Shown here piece after piece: positions 1 through 8,775 of a DNA stretch of 64,000 nt (the stretch's first letter is position 1; every line of letters begins with the position of its first letter). This stretch comes from G965267335 sp965267335 (GTDB lineage Bacteria > Bacteroidota > Bacteroidia > Cytophagales > JAAEPT01): assembly GCA_965267335.1 (NCBI GenBank), contig OZ253953.1:1054001-1118000 (forward strand), in the 5' to 3' direction. A program made the position numbers and the translations under genes. The notes beneath the pieces are model-generated. The model was not told where the DNA came from and did no database searches. It was given only the letters and a program-made list of their open reading frames with translations.

Positions 1-434
1 CTTGCTTACAAATCAATACTTTTTTGGAAAGAGTTGGTGACAATGCAAAAGCGATAGCCGCTTATGTTCATGAGTTTAAAGCGAAGGCCAATAATAAGTT
101 TTTGTCTGATATTCGGATAGAAAAAATGTTCGATCAGGTGGAAGAAATGATCCAACTCGCAATTACCTCGTTCAACAATGAAGATTCAGAATTGGCCAGG
201 AAACTTTTCAAAAAGGACAAAAAGTTGAACGAAATCAATAGTGCGGCCTCAGAGATTACTGTTGACTACCTCAGTAAAGATCAGGCCAACGGAAAGGATT
301 ATTTATTTTATCTGTCAGTCATAAGAAAGCTTGAACGAACTGGTGACATGACAAAGAACCTCGCAGAGGAAACAATTTACTACCTCGATGCGAAGGTACT
401 TAAACACAAAAACAAAAAAGCCGCTTCCAAATAA
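1..434 (+). CDS. phoU: PhoU domain protein, 5' end cut by window edge
   Basis: The reading frame is open from base 3, so the start lies outside the window; TTG at 24 is internal, not a start. About 144 C-terminal residues remain. They carry two PhoU helix signatures, LERVGDNAKAIAAY at the beginning and KLERTGDMTKNLAEE near the end, which resemble the family's ERxGD metal-binding motifs. PhoU proteins are cytoplasmic regulators that couple phosphate transport to the PhoR/PhoB system. The gene ends 8 nt before a Na/Pi symporter gene, and a second symporter with its own PhoU domain follows, so a phosphate-uptake role fits. Whether the missing N-terminus is a plain PhoU start or a larger fusion cannot be seen. 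Confidence 0.85.
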   Translation, partial: CLQINTFLERVGDNAKAIAAYVHEFKAKANNKFLSDIRIEKMFDQVEEMIQLAITSFNNEDSELARKLFKKDKKLNEINSAASEITVDYLSKDQANGKDYLFYLSVIRKLERTGDMTKNLAEETIYYLDAKVLKHKNKKAASK

Positions 435-442
435 ATTGGGTG

Positions 443-1561
443 ATGGTGTCGGGAAACATAAATAAGCAACCGGTAGTGGAAGTAGGAGGGCGTATCCTTT
501 TGATTTTACTTTCGTTATTTGTGTTTTTTGTGTCGATATCCCTAATAAGTAAGTCTTTTGGGCTTATTGGAGAATCATCAGCTCATGAATTTCTGAGAGT
601 TGCCCGCAATCCGTTTGTAGCGCTGTTTGTGGGCATGCTTTCGACCGCAATTGTACAAAGTAGTTCTACAACTACTTCAATCATAGTGGCTTTGGTTGCT
701 TCAGGTCATTATAGTATTAATGAAGCTGTACCAGCTATAATGGGAGCCAATATTGGTACCTCCGTTACCAGCACTATTGTAGCTTTTGGGCATATAACCA
801 AACCTAAGAAGTATAAAAGAGCGATTGCAGCTGCTTCTGTTCATGACTTCTTCAATATTCTCTTGACGATAATACTTTTCCCTCTTGAATACTTTTTTGG
901 AATACTTTCAAAAGCTTCTATCGCAATTGTTGGTTTATTTGGTGATGTTTCAGCAAGTACAGCTACATCATTTTCTCTCTCACTCAAGCCAATTGTGAAT
1001 GGGATTATTGACCTTTTTCAGGCTAATGCGATTGTTTTGATTCCCTTATCTATATTGCTCTTATTCGGCTCTCTCCAGCTCTTTATGTTCATTTTGAAAG
1101 GCAGGTTATTCAAGGAGGATAAAAAATATTTCAATAAAGTCGTGTTCAGAAGTCCTATGCGCAGTTTTATTTTTGGGTTGGGCCTAACGGCTCTTCTTCA
1201 ATCCAGTTCGGTTACAACTTCTTTTGCCGTTCCTTTGGTAGCAACGAAAAGAACATCTATCAAGAGGGTTTTTCCGTTTCTGATGGGGGCAAATATTGGG
1301 ACTACCATTACTGCATTTCTGGCAGCGATTACCGTATCGAAGATTGCTATTGCCGCGGCTGTTGCCCATTTTCTATTTAACTTGATTGGGGTTTTACTGT
1401 TTTTTCCCGTTCGTAGGCTTAGAAGAATTCCGTTGGTCTTAGCGGAGCGTTTGGGGAGTGTTGTGGAGAGGAATCAAGCCTATGGATTCGTTTATATCAT
1501 TTGTACTTTTTTTCTTTTGCCATTCGTCTTGATTCTCATTAGCGGGCACGCTTTTTTCTAG
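443..1561 (+). CDS. Na/Pi cotransporter family protein
   Basis: Multi-pass inner-membrane protein of the PNaS (NptA/SLC34-like) family, 372 aa. The family signature is present twice, as inverted halves: QSSSTTTS at about residue 72 and QSSSVTTS at about residue 253, each followed by a GANIGT motif (MGANIGTSVT and MGANIGTTIT). These form the substrate and Na+ site in the family. It lacks a C-terminal PhoU domain, unlike the next symporter; the adjacent phoU-like gene may supply that function in trans (inference). ATG 443 was chosen; GTG 440 is an in-frame alternative three bases upstream. It lies 8 nt after the PhoU gene, so the two are probably cotranscribed. The exact substrate is not proven by sequence. 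Confidence 0.87.
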   Translation: MVSGNINKQPVVEVGGRILLILLSLFVFFVSISLISKSFGLIGESSAHEFLRVARNPFVALFVGMLSTAIVQSSSTTTSIIVALVASGHYSINEAVPAIMGANIGTSVTSTIVAFGHITKPKKYKRAIAAASVHDFFNILLTIILFPLEYFFGILSKASIAIVGLFGDVSASTATSFSLSLKPIVNGIIDLFQANAIVLIPLSILLLFGSLQLFMFILKGRLFKEDKKYFNKVVFRSPMRSFIFGLGLTALLQSSSVTTSFAVPLVATKRTSIKRVFPFLMGANIGTTITAFLAAITVSKIAIAAAVAHFLFNLIGVLLFFPVRRLRRIPLVLAERLGSVVERNQAYGFVYIICTFFLLPFVLILISGHAFF

Positions 1562-1702
1562 ATAATCACAAGACTACTTTTTTGTCTTAAATGTCAGTTT
1601 TCTGATAATAAAGAGATTATATTTAGCTAATCTTACCTTAATGATTATTAGATATCATTATTAATACTTAATATTCACGCCATTTTACAAAACAGGATAT
1701 AG

Positions 1703-3439
1703 ATGGAATACGGTTTTTGGGATGTTATCAAGCTACTAGGAGCACTTGGGATATTTATATACGGAATGAAAGTAATGAGTGACGGTATCCAGAAGGTTGC
1801 CGGAGGTAAGCTCAAAAGAGTACTTCATTCCATTACCAAAAATAGGTTTTTTGGGGTGTTATCAGGCTTTTCAATTACTGCAGTTATCCAATCCTCATCT
1901 TCAACAACGGTAATGGTGGTTAGTTTTGTCAATGCGGGTTTATTGACGGTACGCCAGGCAATCAGCGTTATTATGGGGGCTAACATTGGTACCACAATCA
2001 CTGCCTGGATAATTACCATAGTCGGTTTTAAGATGAAAATGGATTATATCGCTATGCCATTGGTGATAGCAGGAATTCCTCTTTTGTTCTCGAATTCCAG
2101 GAGAAACAGGGCTTTGGGCGAGTTTTTTATCGGTTTTTGTATCTTATTTCTAGGTTTGGGTTTGCTAAAACATTCTGTTCCAGACCTCAAAGGGAGCCCT
2201 GAAGTGATTGACTGGCTTCAGAGTATGGCAGACTCTGGTTTGGCTACAGTACTTTTGTTTGTGCTTATAGGTACGGTGATAACAATTATCGTTCAATCAT
2301 CCAGTGCTGCTATGGGAATTACACTAGCCTTGGTCAGTGGAGGGTTAATTCCGTTTGAAGTAGCTGCCGCTATGATTTTAGGCGAGAACATTGGAACAAC
2401 CATTACTGCTAATATTGCTGCTGTTGTTGGGAATACAAATGCCAAAAGGGCGGCCAGAGCCCATTTAATATTTAACCTGATCGGTGTATTCTGGATACTT
2501 TGCATCTTCCCCTTTTTTATTCAGCTGGTTGATTGGGTCAACCTTGAGTTTTTTAATGCAAAATGTTCTCTGAATGCAGTCCCAACAGATTTGTCCGACA
2601 CTAAATTTTTAGAAGCCAAAGGGTCAGCCGTACAATTTGGGATATCTGTTTTTCATTCTCTCTTCAATATTGCTAATACCTTGATAATGATTTGGTTTGT
2701 GCCTCAAATAGAACGGTTGGTCAATCGATTGGTAAGGAGCCAAAAAGGTGATAAAGGAATGTCAAAGATGCTTGGTCGTAATGTGGTAGATGCTCCGGAA
2801 GTAATGGTATTGGAGGCACGTAAGGAAATTGCAGTTTTGGGTCATAAGACCGCGAAAATTCTGGATAATACTTTCAGAATAATGGATGACAACACGAAAA
2901 AGAAGTCAAAATTAATGGCTAAAATAGAGAAGGGTGAGTTGACTGCTGATGATATGGAGGTAGAGATTACTGCCTACCTTAGTGAAGCTTCACAAAGTGA
3001 CATCAGCGCAGAGACATCCAACGAAATCATTAAACTTTTAGCAATAACCAGTGAGATAGAGCAAATGTCTGATACCTGTCAGTTGATTGCCAAGCGAATT
3101 GAACAAAAGGATGATAATGACCTTAAGTTCAAATCCAAGATGGACAGAGGATTGAAGGAGTACAGTACCATGTTGCAGGCTGCTCTTGATGCTTTTCTCA
3201 ATGATCTGGAAGATATCGACTCTGAGGTTAATCACGAACAACTGGTGATGAGGATGCGTAAATTGAGAGAATTGAAAGAAACATTGAGTATGGAGCACCT
3301 TAGCCGTATTGGAAAGAAGGAAGACAGTATACCAATTGGAATTATCTACAGGGACATACTAATGCTACTTGACCGACTATATGAATCCATCTATTCGGCA
3401 CATAAACAACTATCGGCAATTAACTCGGCTTCCGCCTAG
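1703..3439 (+). CDS. Na/Pi symporter with C-terminal PhoU-like domain
   Basis: 578 aa. The N-terminal ~310 residues are a PNaS membrane domain with two inverted signatures, QSSSSTT at about residue 63 and QSSSAAMG at about residue 198, each followed by a GANIGTT or GENIGTT motif. The C-terminal ~220 residues are soluble and helical and resemble PhoU. This two-part layout is common for bacterial NptA-type transporters. The first residues (GALGIFIYGMKVMSDG) match the usual start of the family. A 141-bp AT-rich gap separates it from the previous symporter, so it may have its own promoter, although I see no exact TAnnTTTG box there. Likely function is Na+-driven phosphate import or phosphate-sensing transport. 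Confidence 0.88.
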   Translation: MEYGFWDVIKLLGALGIFIYGMKVMSDGIQKVAGGKLKRVLHSITKNRFFGVLSGFSITAVIQSSSSTTVMVVSFVNAGLLTVRQAISVIMGANIGTTITAWIITIVGFKMKMDYIAMPLVIAGIPLLFSNSRRNRALGEFFIGFCILFLGLGLLKHSVPDLKGSPEVIDWLQSMADSGLATVLLFVLIGTVITIIVQSSSAAMGITLALVSGGLIPFEVAAAMILGENIGTTITANIAAVVGNTNAKRAARAHLIFNLIGVFWILCIFPFFIQLVDWVNLEFFNAKCSLNAVPTDLSDTKFLEAKGSAVQFGISVFHSLFNIANTLIMIWFVPQIERLVNRLVRSQKGDKGMSKMLGRNVVDAPEVMVLEARKEIAVLGHKTAKILDNTFRIMDDNTKKKSKLMAKIEKGELTADDMEVEITAYLSEASQSDISAETSNEIIKLLAITSEIEQMSDTCQLIAKRIEQKDDNDLKFKSKMDRGLKEYSTMLQAALDAFLNDLEDIDSEVNHEQLVMRMRKLRELKETLSMEHLSRIGKKEDSIPIGIIYRDILMLLDRLYESIYSAHKQLSAINSASA

Positions 3440-3449
3440 TGACCTTACT

Positions 3450-4247
3450 ATGTGTCGAGTTGTCTTGATTATATACATAATTGCCTGTTCGTTTTTCAAT
3501 ATCTATGCCCAGGAAACCAGAAGGACCTGGTCAGCATTAACGGTTTGGAATAATTATGAATTCAATGCCAATATTTCAGGTCAGGAGCTCCTTTATGCTC
3601 AAGCCGGTTTGCGGTTTGGGACTATTTCCAACAACTATTCTACACAAGGTATCCTGAGTAAATTATACCGAAGTCATCTCTTGTTAGGCTATGAAAAATC
3701 AACAGTTCACTGGAGCTACGGGTTGAATGCCAAACCCACGTTTTACCCAGATTATGCCGATGTATATACAAGGCCTTACGCAATTCATATCGGAAATCTG
3801 GCAGATAATCTTGAGTTCTCTCAGTGTTTTTCTGTTGAATATTTGGTAAGAGGCAAACATCCAAACGCAAACATTGTCAGAAATGATCTGGGCCGGTTGA
3901 GTTTGACCTTCGGACTGTTAAAAAGAATAGAAACTGATAAACTATTTCTTGAGTTTATCTTTTCCTCCAGGTTCATATTCATTAATGAATTCGGACAAGC
4001 AGATGATATTTATGCTCAACGCTTCGTTGATAAATCCCGGTTGAGGCTACAGGTGAATTGGGGTATTACGGACAGAATTATTGTTTCTGCTTTTGGTATG
4101 AAAGACACCGATTATTTCCTCATTTCAGCTACCAGTCCGGAAGAGAATTTGAATAGCTCTGTGCCCGTCCTGGGGCTGGGATTAATAGTTATTAAACCCT
4201 GTAAGGATGATCAGGAGTCTCGTAAGTATCGTTACCTGATGCAGTAA
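3450..4247 (+). CDS. Predicted outer-membrane beta-barrel protein (DUF2490-like)
   Basis: 265 aa from ATG 3450, chosen because it begins a clean signal peptide (MCRVVLIIYIIACSFFNIYAQ, cleavage after AQ). The longer frame from 3369 would overlap the symporter and bury that signal. The mature part has alternating polar and aromatic strands, a tryptophan near the N-terminus and repeated basic/aromatic segments, as in small Gram-negative barrels of the DUF2490 type. No catalytic motif is visible. It begins 10 nt after the symporter stop and is probably in the same transcript. It ends directly against the opposing gene, stop codon to stop codon. The family assignment is tentative; the secretion signal is clear. 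Confidence 0.6.
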   Translation: MCRVVLIIYIIACSFFNIYAQETRRTWSALTVWNNYEFNANISGQELLYAQAGLRFGTISNNYSTQGILSKLYRSHLLLGYEKSTVHWSYGLNAKPTFYPDYADVYTRPYAIHIGNLADNLEFSQCFSVEYLVRGKHPNANIVRNDLGRLSLTFGLLKRIETDKLFLEFIFSSRFIFINEFGQADDIYAQRFVDKSRLRLQVNWGITDRIIVSAFGMKDTDYFLISATSPEENLNSSVPVLGLGLIVIKPCKDDQESRKYRYLMQ

Positions 4248-4916
4248 CTATTCCTTTCTTGCGTTGAGCCGAAACCCGAGTTTGCTGCCGATTTTTGCTG
4301 ATCGATTTTGAATTTTTTGTTCAATTGATAGCATAAAGTTTTCTTCAAAAGAAGACATTACCAGGTCTGTCTCTATAGAAATAATGATAGCATCACTGAC
4401 AAACTCCTTTAGTACTTTTTTAGTGATTTTATTTCTGCTGATGTCGGGATATGTAAAGTTTAGTTTTCTCATACCCTCGATAAAAAAGTGCTTATCATTA
4501 TTGATGAAAATTCTTTCGATAAGATACCCCATATCATTTTGGCGATCATATTTCACAGAATCGGCCAGGAAATTATAAACCAGGACCTGACCAAAAAAAG
4601 ATCGTTTGGGGTCGGCCTTCATATATTTACTCTTATAAATATGATGATAGCCCGGAAAAGCAAAAATGTTGGTCTGCATCATGAAAACAAGAAGATCTCC
4701 TCCCAGCTTGAAATGAAATTCAAATTCATTTATTTCAGTTACACTGATGTCAATATTTTCCTGACCAAAGCTTTTGTCCTTGTTGAGCTGATCCGAAACT
4801 TCATTACAAGTGTTTCTCAGCTGAGTAAATAATTCGACTGTATTCTGATAGACAGTTTGCTTGATGCCTGCTTTATCGTGTAATGCCCTGGTGATTCTTT
4901 CCAGTTTCTTATCCAT
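4248..4916 (-). CDS. Conserved hypothetical protein, Cytophagales type
   Basis: 222 aa from ATG 4916. The frame could extend to TTG 4943, but a perfect -7 box (TATATTTG on this strand, 4948 to 4941) overlaps that TTG, so transcription should begin downstream of it; this decides the start. The protein has a helical first ~60 residues and a mixed middle containing FPGYHHIYKS and FFGQVLVYNFLADS, and no signal peptide, membrane segment or recognisable catalytic motif. It reads as a soluble cytoplasmic protein. I do not recognise its family beyond resemblance to unnamed Bacteroidota proteins. It is monocistronic and its stop codon directly abuts that of the upstream rightward gene. Confidence 0.7.
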   Translation of the reverse strand: MDKKLERITRALHDKAGIKQTVYQNTVELFTQLRNTCNEVSDQLNKDKSFGQENIDISVTEINEFEFHFKLGGDLLVFMMQTNIFAFPGYHHIYKSKYMKADPKRSFFGQVLVYNFLADSVKYDRQNDMGYLIERIFINNDKHFFIEGMRKLNFTYPDISRNKITKKVLKEFVSDAIIISIETDLVMSSFEENFMLSIEQKIQNRSAKIGSKLGFRLNARKE

Positions 4917-4940
4917 AATTTGAACTAACTGATAGTTCGT

Positions 4941-4948
4941 CAAATATA
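4941..4948 (-). promoter_or_regulatory. -7 promoter element for the hypothetical gene
   Basis: TATATTTG on the minus strand matches the Bacteroidota consensus TAnnTTTG exactly. It lies about 25 nt upstream of ATG 4916, giving a leader of roughly 20 nt. No clear -33 TTTG was found at the expected spacing. Confidence 0.5.
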
Positions 4949-5060
4949 GCTTGTTTTCTTGTAATCGATTGAGATGTAACTTTTCTCCGAATTCTTGAGT
5001 CGTATTAAGAAAGGTATACGTTTCTTTATTTAACTAGTGATCAGTATTTTTACTAGAACT

Positions 5061-5819
5061 ATGATTTACAACGAGCTTCTGGAAAGAAAAAAGTCAGGTA
5101 TAAAATCAATGGCCGTACTCATTGACCCTGATAAGGTGGATGCAGAATCCTGTACCAGACTTGTGAACTATGCGATTGAAAGCAAGGTAGATTTTCTGTT
5201 TGTTGGGGGTAGTCTTATCACTACCGGACAGCTCTCTGAGACGGTAAAAATTATCAAGAATACCTCTTCAAGTATTCCTGTGGTTATTTTTCCGGGAAGC
5301 AACTTGCATATTGATGCTCAGGCAGATGCTATTTTACTGTTGTCCTTAGTATCTGGACGAAATCCGGAATTGTTAATAGGCCAGCACGTGGTTGCTGCTC
5401 CTATTTTAAAGAAATCCAAGTTGGAGGTGATGTCTACTGCTTATATACTGATTGATGGAGGTAATTCTACCACTGTTTCATATATCAGTGGGACTACACC
5501 CATTCCTGCAGATAAACCCGAAATTGCGGCCTGTACGGCTTTGGCCTCCGAAATGCTGGGAATGAAACTTATGTATTTGGACGGAGGAAGTGGTGCCCGG
5601 GAAGCAATCAGTGAAGAAGTAATAGGCGCTGTTTCCCAGTCAGTTGAAGCACCGGTAATTGTAGGAGGTGGTATTAATACATTAGAGAAAGTTGAGTCGG
5701 CATGTAATGCCGGGGCTGATCTTGTGGTGATAGGTACCGGGATAGAAAAAGACCCTGACTTTTTAGCCAGGGCCGCTGATGCAATTCAGAAAATAAATGC
5801 TTTAAATGTTCATCAATGA
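5061..5819 (+). CDS. Geranylgeranylglyceryl phosphate synthase family protein
   Basis: 252 aa TIM-barrel prenyltransferase of the GGGPS/PcrB family. The enzymes join a polyprenyl diphosphate to the sn-1 oxygen of glycerol-1-phosphate. Visible hallmarks are an early LIDPDK motif, FVGGS, FPGS, YLDGGSGA and, late, VGGGI followed by ADLVVIGTG, the phosphate-binding loops of the barrel. ATG 5061 is preferred over an upstream in-frame GTG (5037) because the family begins shortly before the LIDPDK strand. Bacteroidota carry a distinct group of this enzyme; the product in vivo is not known from this sequence. The gene overlaps the end of the opposing AraC-type gene by 18 bp. Confidence 0.88.
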   Translation: MIYNELLERKKSGIKSMAVLIDPDKVDAESCTRLVNYAIESKVDFLFVGGSLITTGQLSETVKIIKNTSSSIPVVIFPGSNLHIDAQADAILLLSLVSGRNPELLIGQHVVAAPILKKSKLEVMSTAYILIDGGNSTTVSYISGTTPIPADKPEIAACTALASEMLGMKLMYLDGGSGAREAISEEVIGAVSQSVEAPVIVGGGINTLEKVESACNAGADLVVIGTGIEKDPDFLARAADAIQKINALNVHQ

Positions 5820-6722
5820 TTCCCGCCTTCTCATTTTACCGGCCGGGATACCAAACATCATTTTAAATCTTCTACAGAAGTAGGCTGTGTCCTTGTAGCC
5901 CACATCCCTACCAATTTCTCGAATACTCTTCTTGGAGGTTCTCAATAGGTGAACGGCTCGTTCCATTCGTTGGTACTCTATATAGTCCTGAGGGTTGATC
6001 CCTGTTAGCATTTTGAAGTATTGACCTACATAGTCCTCCGAAACATTGGCAACATTGGCCAATACTTTATTCGAAAGGTCACCTTCAAGGTTGTCATTGA
6101 TAAATTGAAAAATATCCAAAAGACGGGGGTCCTTGAAATAAGTTACGTTTGTGGCTAACTGCTCAACAAACAGTTTGTTATCAAGAATATAACGGATAAT
6201 TTCAATTACAATTCTTTCAGTATTCAGTTTGATGATTCTATCCTTACCTGCGTGGTTGGTGTCACCTTCTGCTATTACCTCCCAGATAATTTCATTCAGC
6301 TTATCATGCTTGTTGATGATGAATGTGGGTACATCCAGTGACTGAAAGAAATTAACGGAATCAAATACATTGGCCTTAAAGGTAAGGTAAAGAAAACTTT
6401 CATTCGGAGTATCTCCTTCGTTTACCGGTGCAAAGTACTTGTCCATATTTTGGGAAAGCTCATCATTGTTGAGCTTGTCAGGATCACCAGTTCCGTATTT
6501 GACACTGGTTAACTTCCCACTTGGTATAAATAATAGGTCACCTGGCTTAAGAGTACCTTCATTTTTTCCCTGTCGGAATGAGATATTACCCTTCTCAAGA
6601 AGAATAAGGCTGTTTTCTACGTTGTAGTAACTGTCATTCTGTACAGGGTGTAGAATACTAATGTGGCTGTCCTTTACGAACTTAACCCCAAGTGATTCTA
6701 TGATTTTATTATAATCTTCCAT
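5802..6722 (-). CDS. AraC family transcriptional regulator
   Basis: 306 aa. Residues ~1-170 form a cupin-like sensor domain (short strands, LKPGDLLFIPSGK). Residues ~205-305 are the AraC DNA-binding region with two helix-turn-helix units, including DYIEYQRMERAVHLL and the diagnostic IREIGRDVGYKDTAYFCRRFK. The sensor has no visible metal-binding histidine cluster, so the ligand is unknown. It is preceded by a perfect -7 box (6779 to 6772) and a 12-bp palindrome that overlaps the box, which fits autoregulation. Its 3' end overlaps the GGGP synthase gene by 18 bp. The acyl-CoA dehydrogenase gene lies upstream on the same strand, 136 bp away. Targets cannot be inferred. Confidence 0.88.
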   Translation of the reverse strand: MEDYNKIIESLGVKFVKDSHISILHPVQNDSYYNVENSLILLEKGNISFRQGKNEGTLKPGDLLFIPSGKLTSVKYGTGDPDKLNNDELSQNMDKYFAPVNEGDTPNESFLYLTFKANVFDSVNFFQSLDVPTFIINKHDKLNEIIWEVIAEGDTNHAGKDRIIKLNTERIVIEIIRYILDNKLFVEQLATNVTYFKDPRLLDIFQFINDNLEGDLSNKVLANVANVSEDYVGQYFKMLTGINPQDYIEYQRMERAVHLLRTSKKSIREIGRDVGYKDTAYFCRRFKMMFGIPAGKMRRRESLMNI

Positions 6723-6764
6723 TATTGGCTGGTGTTAATCACTAAAAAATTATATCGCTCTTAC

Positions 6765-6776
6765 ATTTGTACAAAT
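6765..6776. promoter_or_regulatory. Palindrome ATTTGTACAAAT over promoter
   Basis: A perfect 12-bp palindrome between the AraC-type gene and the acyl-CoA dehydrogenase gene. It overlaps the minus-strand -7 box at 6772-6779 and a plus-strand TAnnTTTG match at 6762-6769. It could be an operator, or simply two overlapping -7 boxes facing each other. Confidence 0.35.
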
Positions 6777-6779
6777 CTA
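6772..6779 (-). promoter_or_regulatory. -7 promoter element for the AraC-type gene
   Basis: TAGATTTG on the minus strand is an exact TAnnTTTG match. It lies 49 nt upstream of the ATG at 6722, giving a leader of about 40 nt. Confidence 0.5.
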
Positions 6780-6858
6780 ATGCTTTGTATGAATTTTGAC
6801 AAAAAAATAGTATAATATTATATTAAACAAAGAATGAAAAAATCCTGAGTTACTTAAA

Positions 6859-7998
6859 TTATTTTAATAATTCTCGGGAAATTACAATTTTCTGAATCTC
6901 AGATGTGCCTTCATAGATTTGGGTGATTTTGGCATCACGCATGAGTCTTTCTACGTGATATTCTTTTACGTAGCCATATCCACCGTGTATTTGTACTGCT
7001 TCCACGGTCGTATCCATAGCAACTTTTGAAGCATAAACTTTGGCCATTGCGCTCTCCTTTGCAAAATCTTTTCCTTGATCTTTAAGCCATGCGGCCTGTA
7101 TACACATGAGTCGAGCCGCATCAATTTCGGTAGCCATATCGGCCAGTTTAAAGCGGATAGCCTGGTGGTTGGCTATTTCAGTGCCAAAGGCTTTTCGTTC
7201 CTTCGCGTATTTCAGAGAGAATTCATAAGCACCTGATGCAATGCCAAGGGCTTGTGAGGCAATTCCAATTCGTCCCCCGTTTAGCACACCCATGGCGAAT
7301 TTGAAACCGAATCCATCTTCACCGAGGCGGTTTTCTTTGGGAACTTTTACATCCTGAAACATCAAAGAGTGTGTGTCTGAAGCTCTGATACCGAGTTTAT
7401 TCTCTTTTGGTCCTACGGACAAGCCTTCGGAGTTTCTGTCTACTATGAGTGCATTGATCCCCTTGTACCCGAGTTCCGGATTGGTTTGAGCGATAACAAT
7501 ATAAGTGGAGGCTGAGTTGCCGTTGGTAATCCAATTTTTAGTGCCGTTGAGCAGGTAGTGATCGCCTTTATCTATGGCTGTGGTACGTTGAGAGGTAGCA
7601 TCTGATCCTGCTTCGGGTTCAGATAAACAAAAGGCTCCTATTTTTTCACCTTTAGCGAGTGGAGTAAGGTATTTCTGTTTTTGTTCTTCAGTGCCAAATT
7701 TCTCCAATCCCCAACAAACCAGTGAATTATTCACCGAAAGCACAACAGCAGTGGAAGCATCAATCTTTGATATTTCTTCCATGGCTAGTACATACGCCAC
7801 TGTTGACATTCCACTGCCACCATATTCAGGGTTGACCATCATACCCATGAATCCCAGCTCTCCAAGTTTCTTGATTTGCTCTTTCGGGAATTCTTGTTTT
7901 TCGTCTCTTTCTATTACGCCTGGAAGTAGTTCGGTATTCGCAAAATCCCTGGCCGCATCTCTTACCGCAATCTGTTCCTCGCTAAGTGTAAAATTCAT
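6859..7998 (-). CDS. Acyl-CoA dehydrogenase (short-chain type)
   Basis: 379 aa FAD enzyme that oxidises acyl-CoA to trans-2-enoyl-CoA and passes electrons to electron-transfer flavoprotein. The family layout is complete: helical N-domain, middle barrel with GAFCLSEPEAGSDA and GTKNWITNG, and helical C-domain with QIHGGYGYVKEYHVERLMRDA. The catalytic base is the Glu of YEGTSEIQ at residue 363, the position used by butyryl-CoA and short-chain dehydrogenases. Length and motifs are typical. It is the last gene of a leftward run and starts 59 bp after the zinc peptidase gene. Exact chain-length preference cannot be read from sequence. Confidence 0.93.
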   Translation of the reverse strand: MNFTLSEEQIAVRDAARDFANTELLPGVIERDEKQEFPKEQIKKLGELGFMGMMVNPEYGGSGMSTVAYVLAMEEISKIDASTAVVLSVNNSLVCWGLEKFGTEEQKQKYLTPLAKGEKIGAFCLSEPEAGSDATSQRTTAIDKGDHYLLNGTKNWITNGNSASTYIVIAQTNPELGYKGINALIVDRNSEGLSVGPKENKLGIRASDTHSLMFQDVKVPKENRLGEDGFGFKFAMGVLNGGRIGIASQALGIASGAYEFSLKYAKERKAFGTEIANHQAIRFKLADMATEIDAARLMCIQAAWLKDQGKDFAKESAMAKVYASKVAMDTTVEAVQIHGGYGYVKEYHVERLMRDAKITQIYEGTSEIQKIVISRELLK

Positions 7999-8057
7999 AG
8001 TCGTGCATTTCCACTAATTAACGAAATATGCCAGAAATTGTTGAGGTCTGGCAGAGA

Positions 8058-8774
8058 TTATTCGTCCCTACCAGATAACAGGGATAAGAAATATACTAGC
8101 TGGACCACTGCACCTACCGCGGCTACTACGTAGGTCATGGCTGCCCATTTAAGAGCATCTTTTGCCATACCGTGTTCGCTGGAGTTAACTATCCCTCGTT
8201 GCTCCATCCAGGTCAGTGCTCGCTTACTGGCATCAAACTCCACTGGTAATGTAACCAGACTAAACAAAGCAAAAACAGCCGTACATCCAATTATGATGAG
8301 TAGCATTCCATTGCTAACTCCATGGTACATAAAGCCTGCGAAAAAGAACATACCCATCATAATGAAGTTCATGATCATACCACTTACTTGCTGTAGCGGT
8401 ACCAGGGAAGTTCGCAATTGTAGCATATTGTAGTTCTTGGCGTGTTGTACGGCATGCCCACATTCATGAGCAGCTACCGCCACGGCTGCTGCTGATCGTC
8501 CATTATATACCTCACCGCTGAGGTTCACGGTTCGGGTGGCCGGATTATAGTGGTCGGTTAGTTGTCCTTTTACAGATACCACTTTTACATTATAAATACC
8601 ATAGTCGGCCAACATGGTTTCTGCGGCTTCTTTTCCCGACATACCGTTCTGAAGCGCAATTTTAGAGTACTTTCTAAACTTTGATTTGAGTGTTGCGGCC
8701 ACATAACCTCCCACAACCATCATACCTATCATTATTATCCAATAGGTAGGATCTCCATAAAAACCGAAATGCAT
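8058..8774 (-). CDS. Zinc metallopeptidase, YugP/DUF2268-like membrane family
   Basis: 238 aa membrane protein of the YugP type. An N-terminal membrane helix (YWIIMIGMMVVGGYVAA) is followed by a soluble part with the zinc motif HECGH (H103, H107), then three further hydrophobic segments. The VEFDASKRAL segment downstream supplies the third ligand region in this family. It is predicted to be an inner-membrane protease with its active site near the membrane; substrates are unknown. Only 1 nt separates it from the heptose adenylyltransferase gene upstream, so they are cotranscribed. The order panC-panD-flippase-adenylyltransferase-peptidase is a familiar Bacteroidota neighbourhood. Confidence 0.85.
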   Translation of the reverse strand: MHFGFYGDPTYWIIMIGMMVVGGYVAATLKSKFRKYSKIALQNGMSGKEAAETMLADYGIYNVKVVSVKGQLTDHYNPATRTVNLSGEVYNGRSAAAVAVAAHECGHAVQHAKNYNMLQLRTSLVPLQQVSGMIMNFIMMGMFFFAGFMYHGVSNGMLLIIIGCTAVFALFSLVTLPVEFDASKRALTWMEQRGIVNSSEHGMAKDALKWAAMTYVVAAVGAVVQLVYFLSLLSGRDE

Positions 8775-8775
8775 A

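Noticed and set aside
3369..3449. Longer start for the barrel protein overlapping the symporter gene
   Set aside because: It would put 27 residues before a clear signal peptide; ATG 3450 fits much better.
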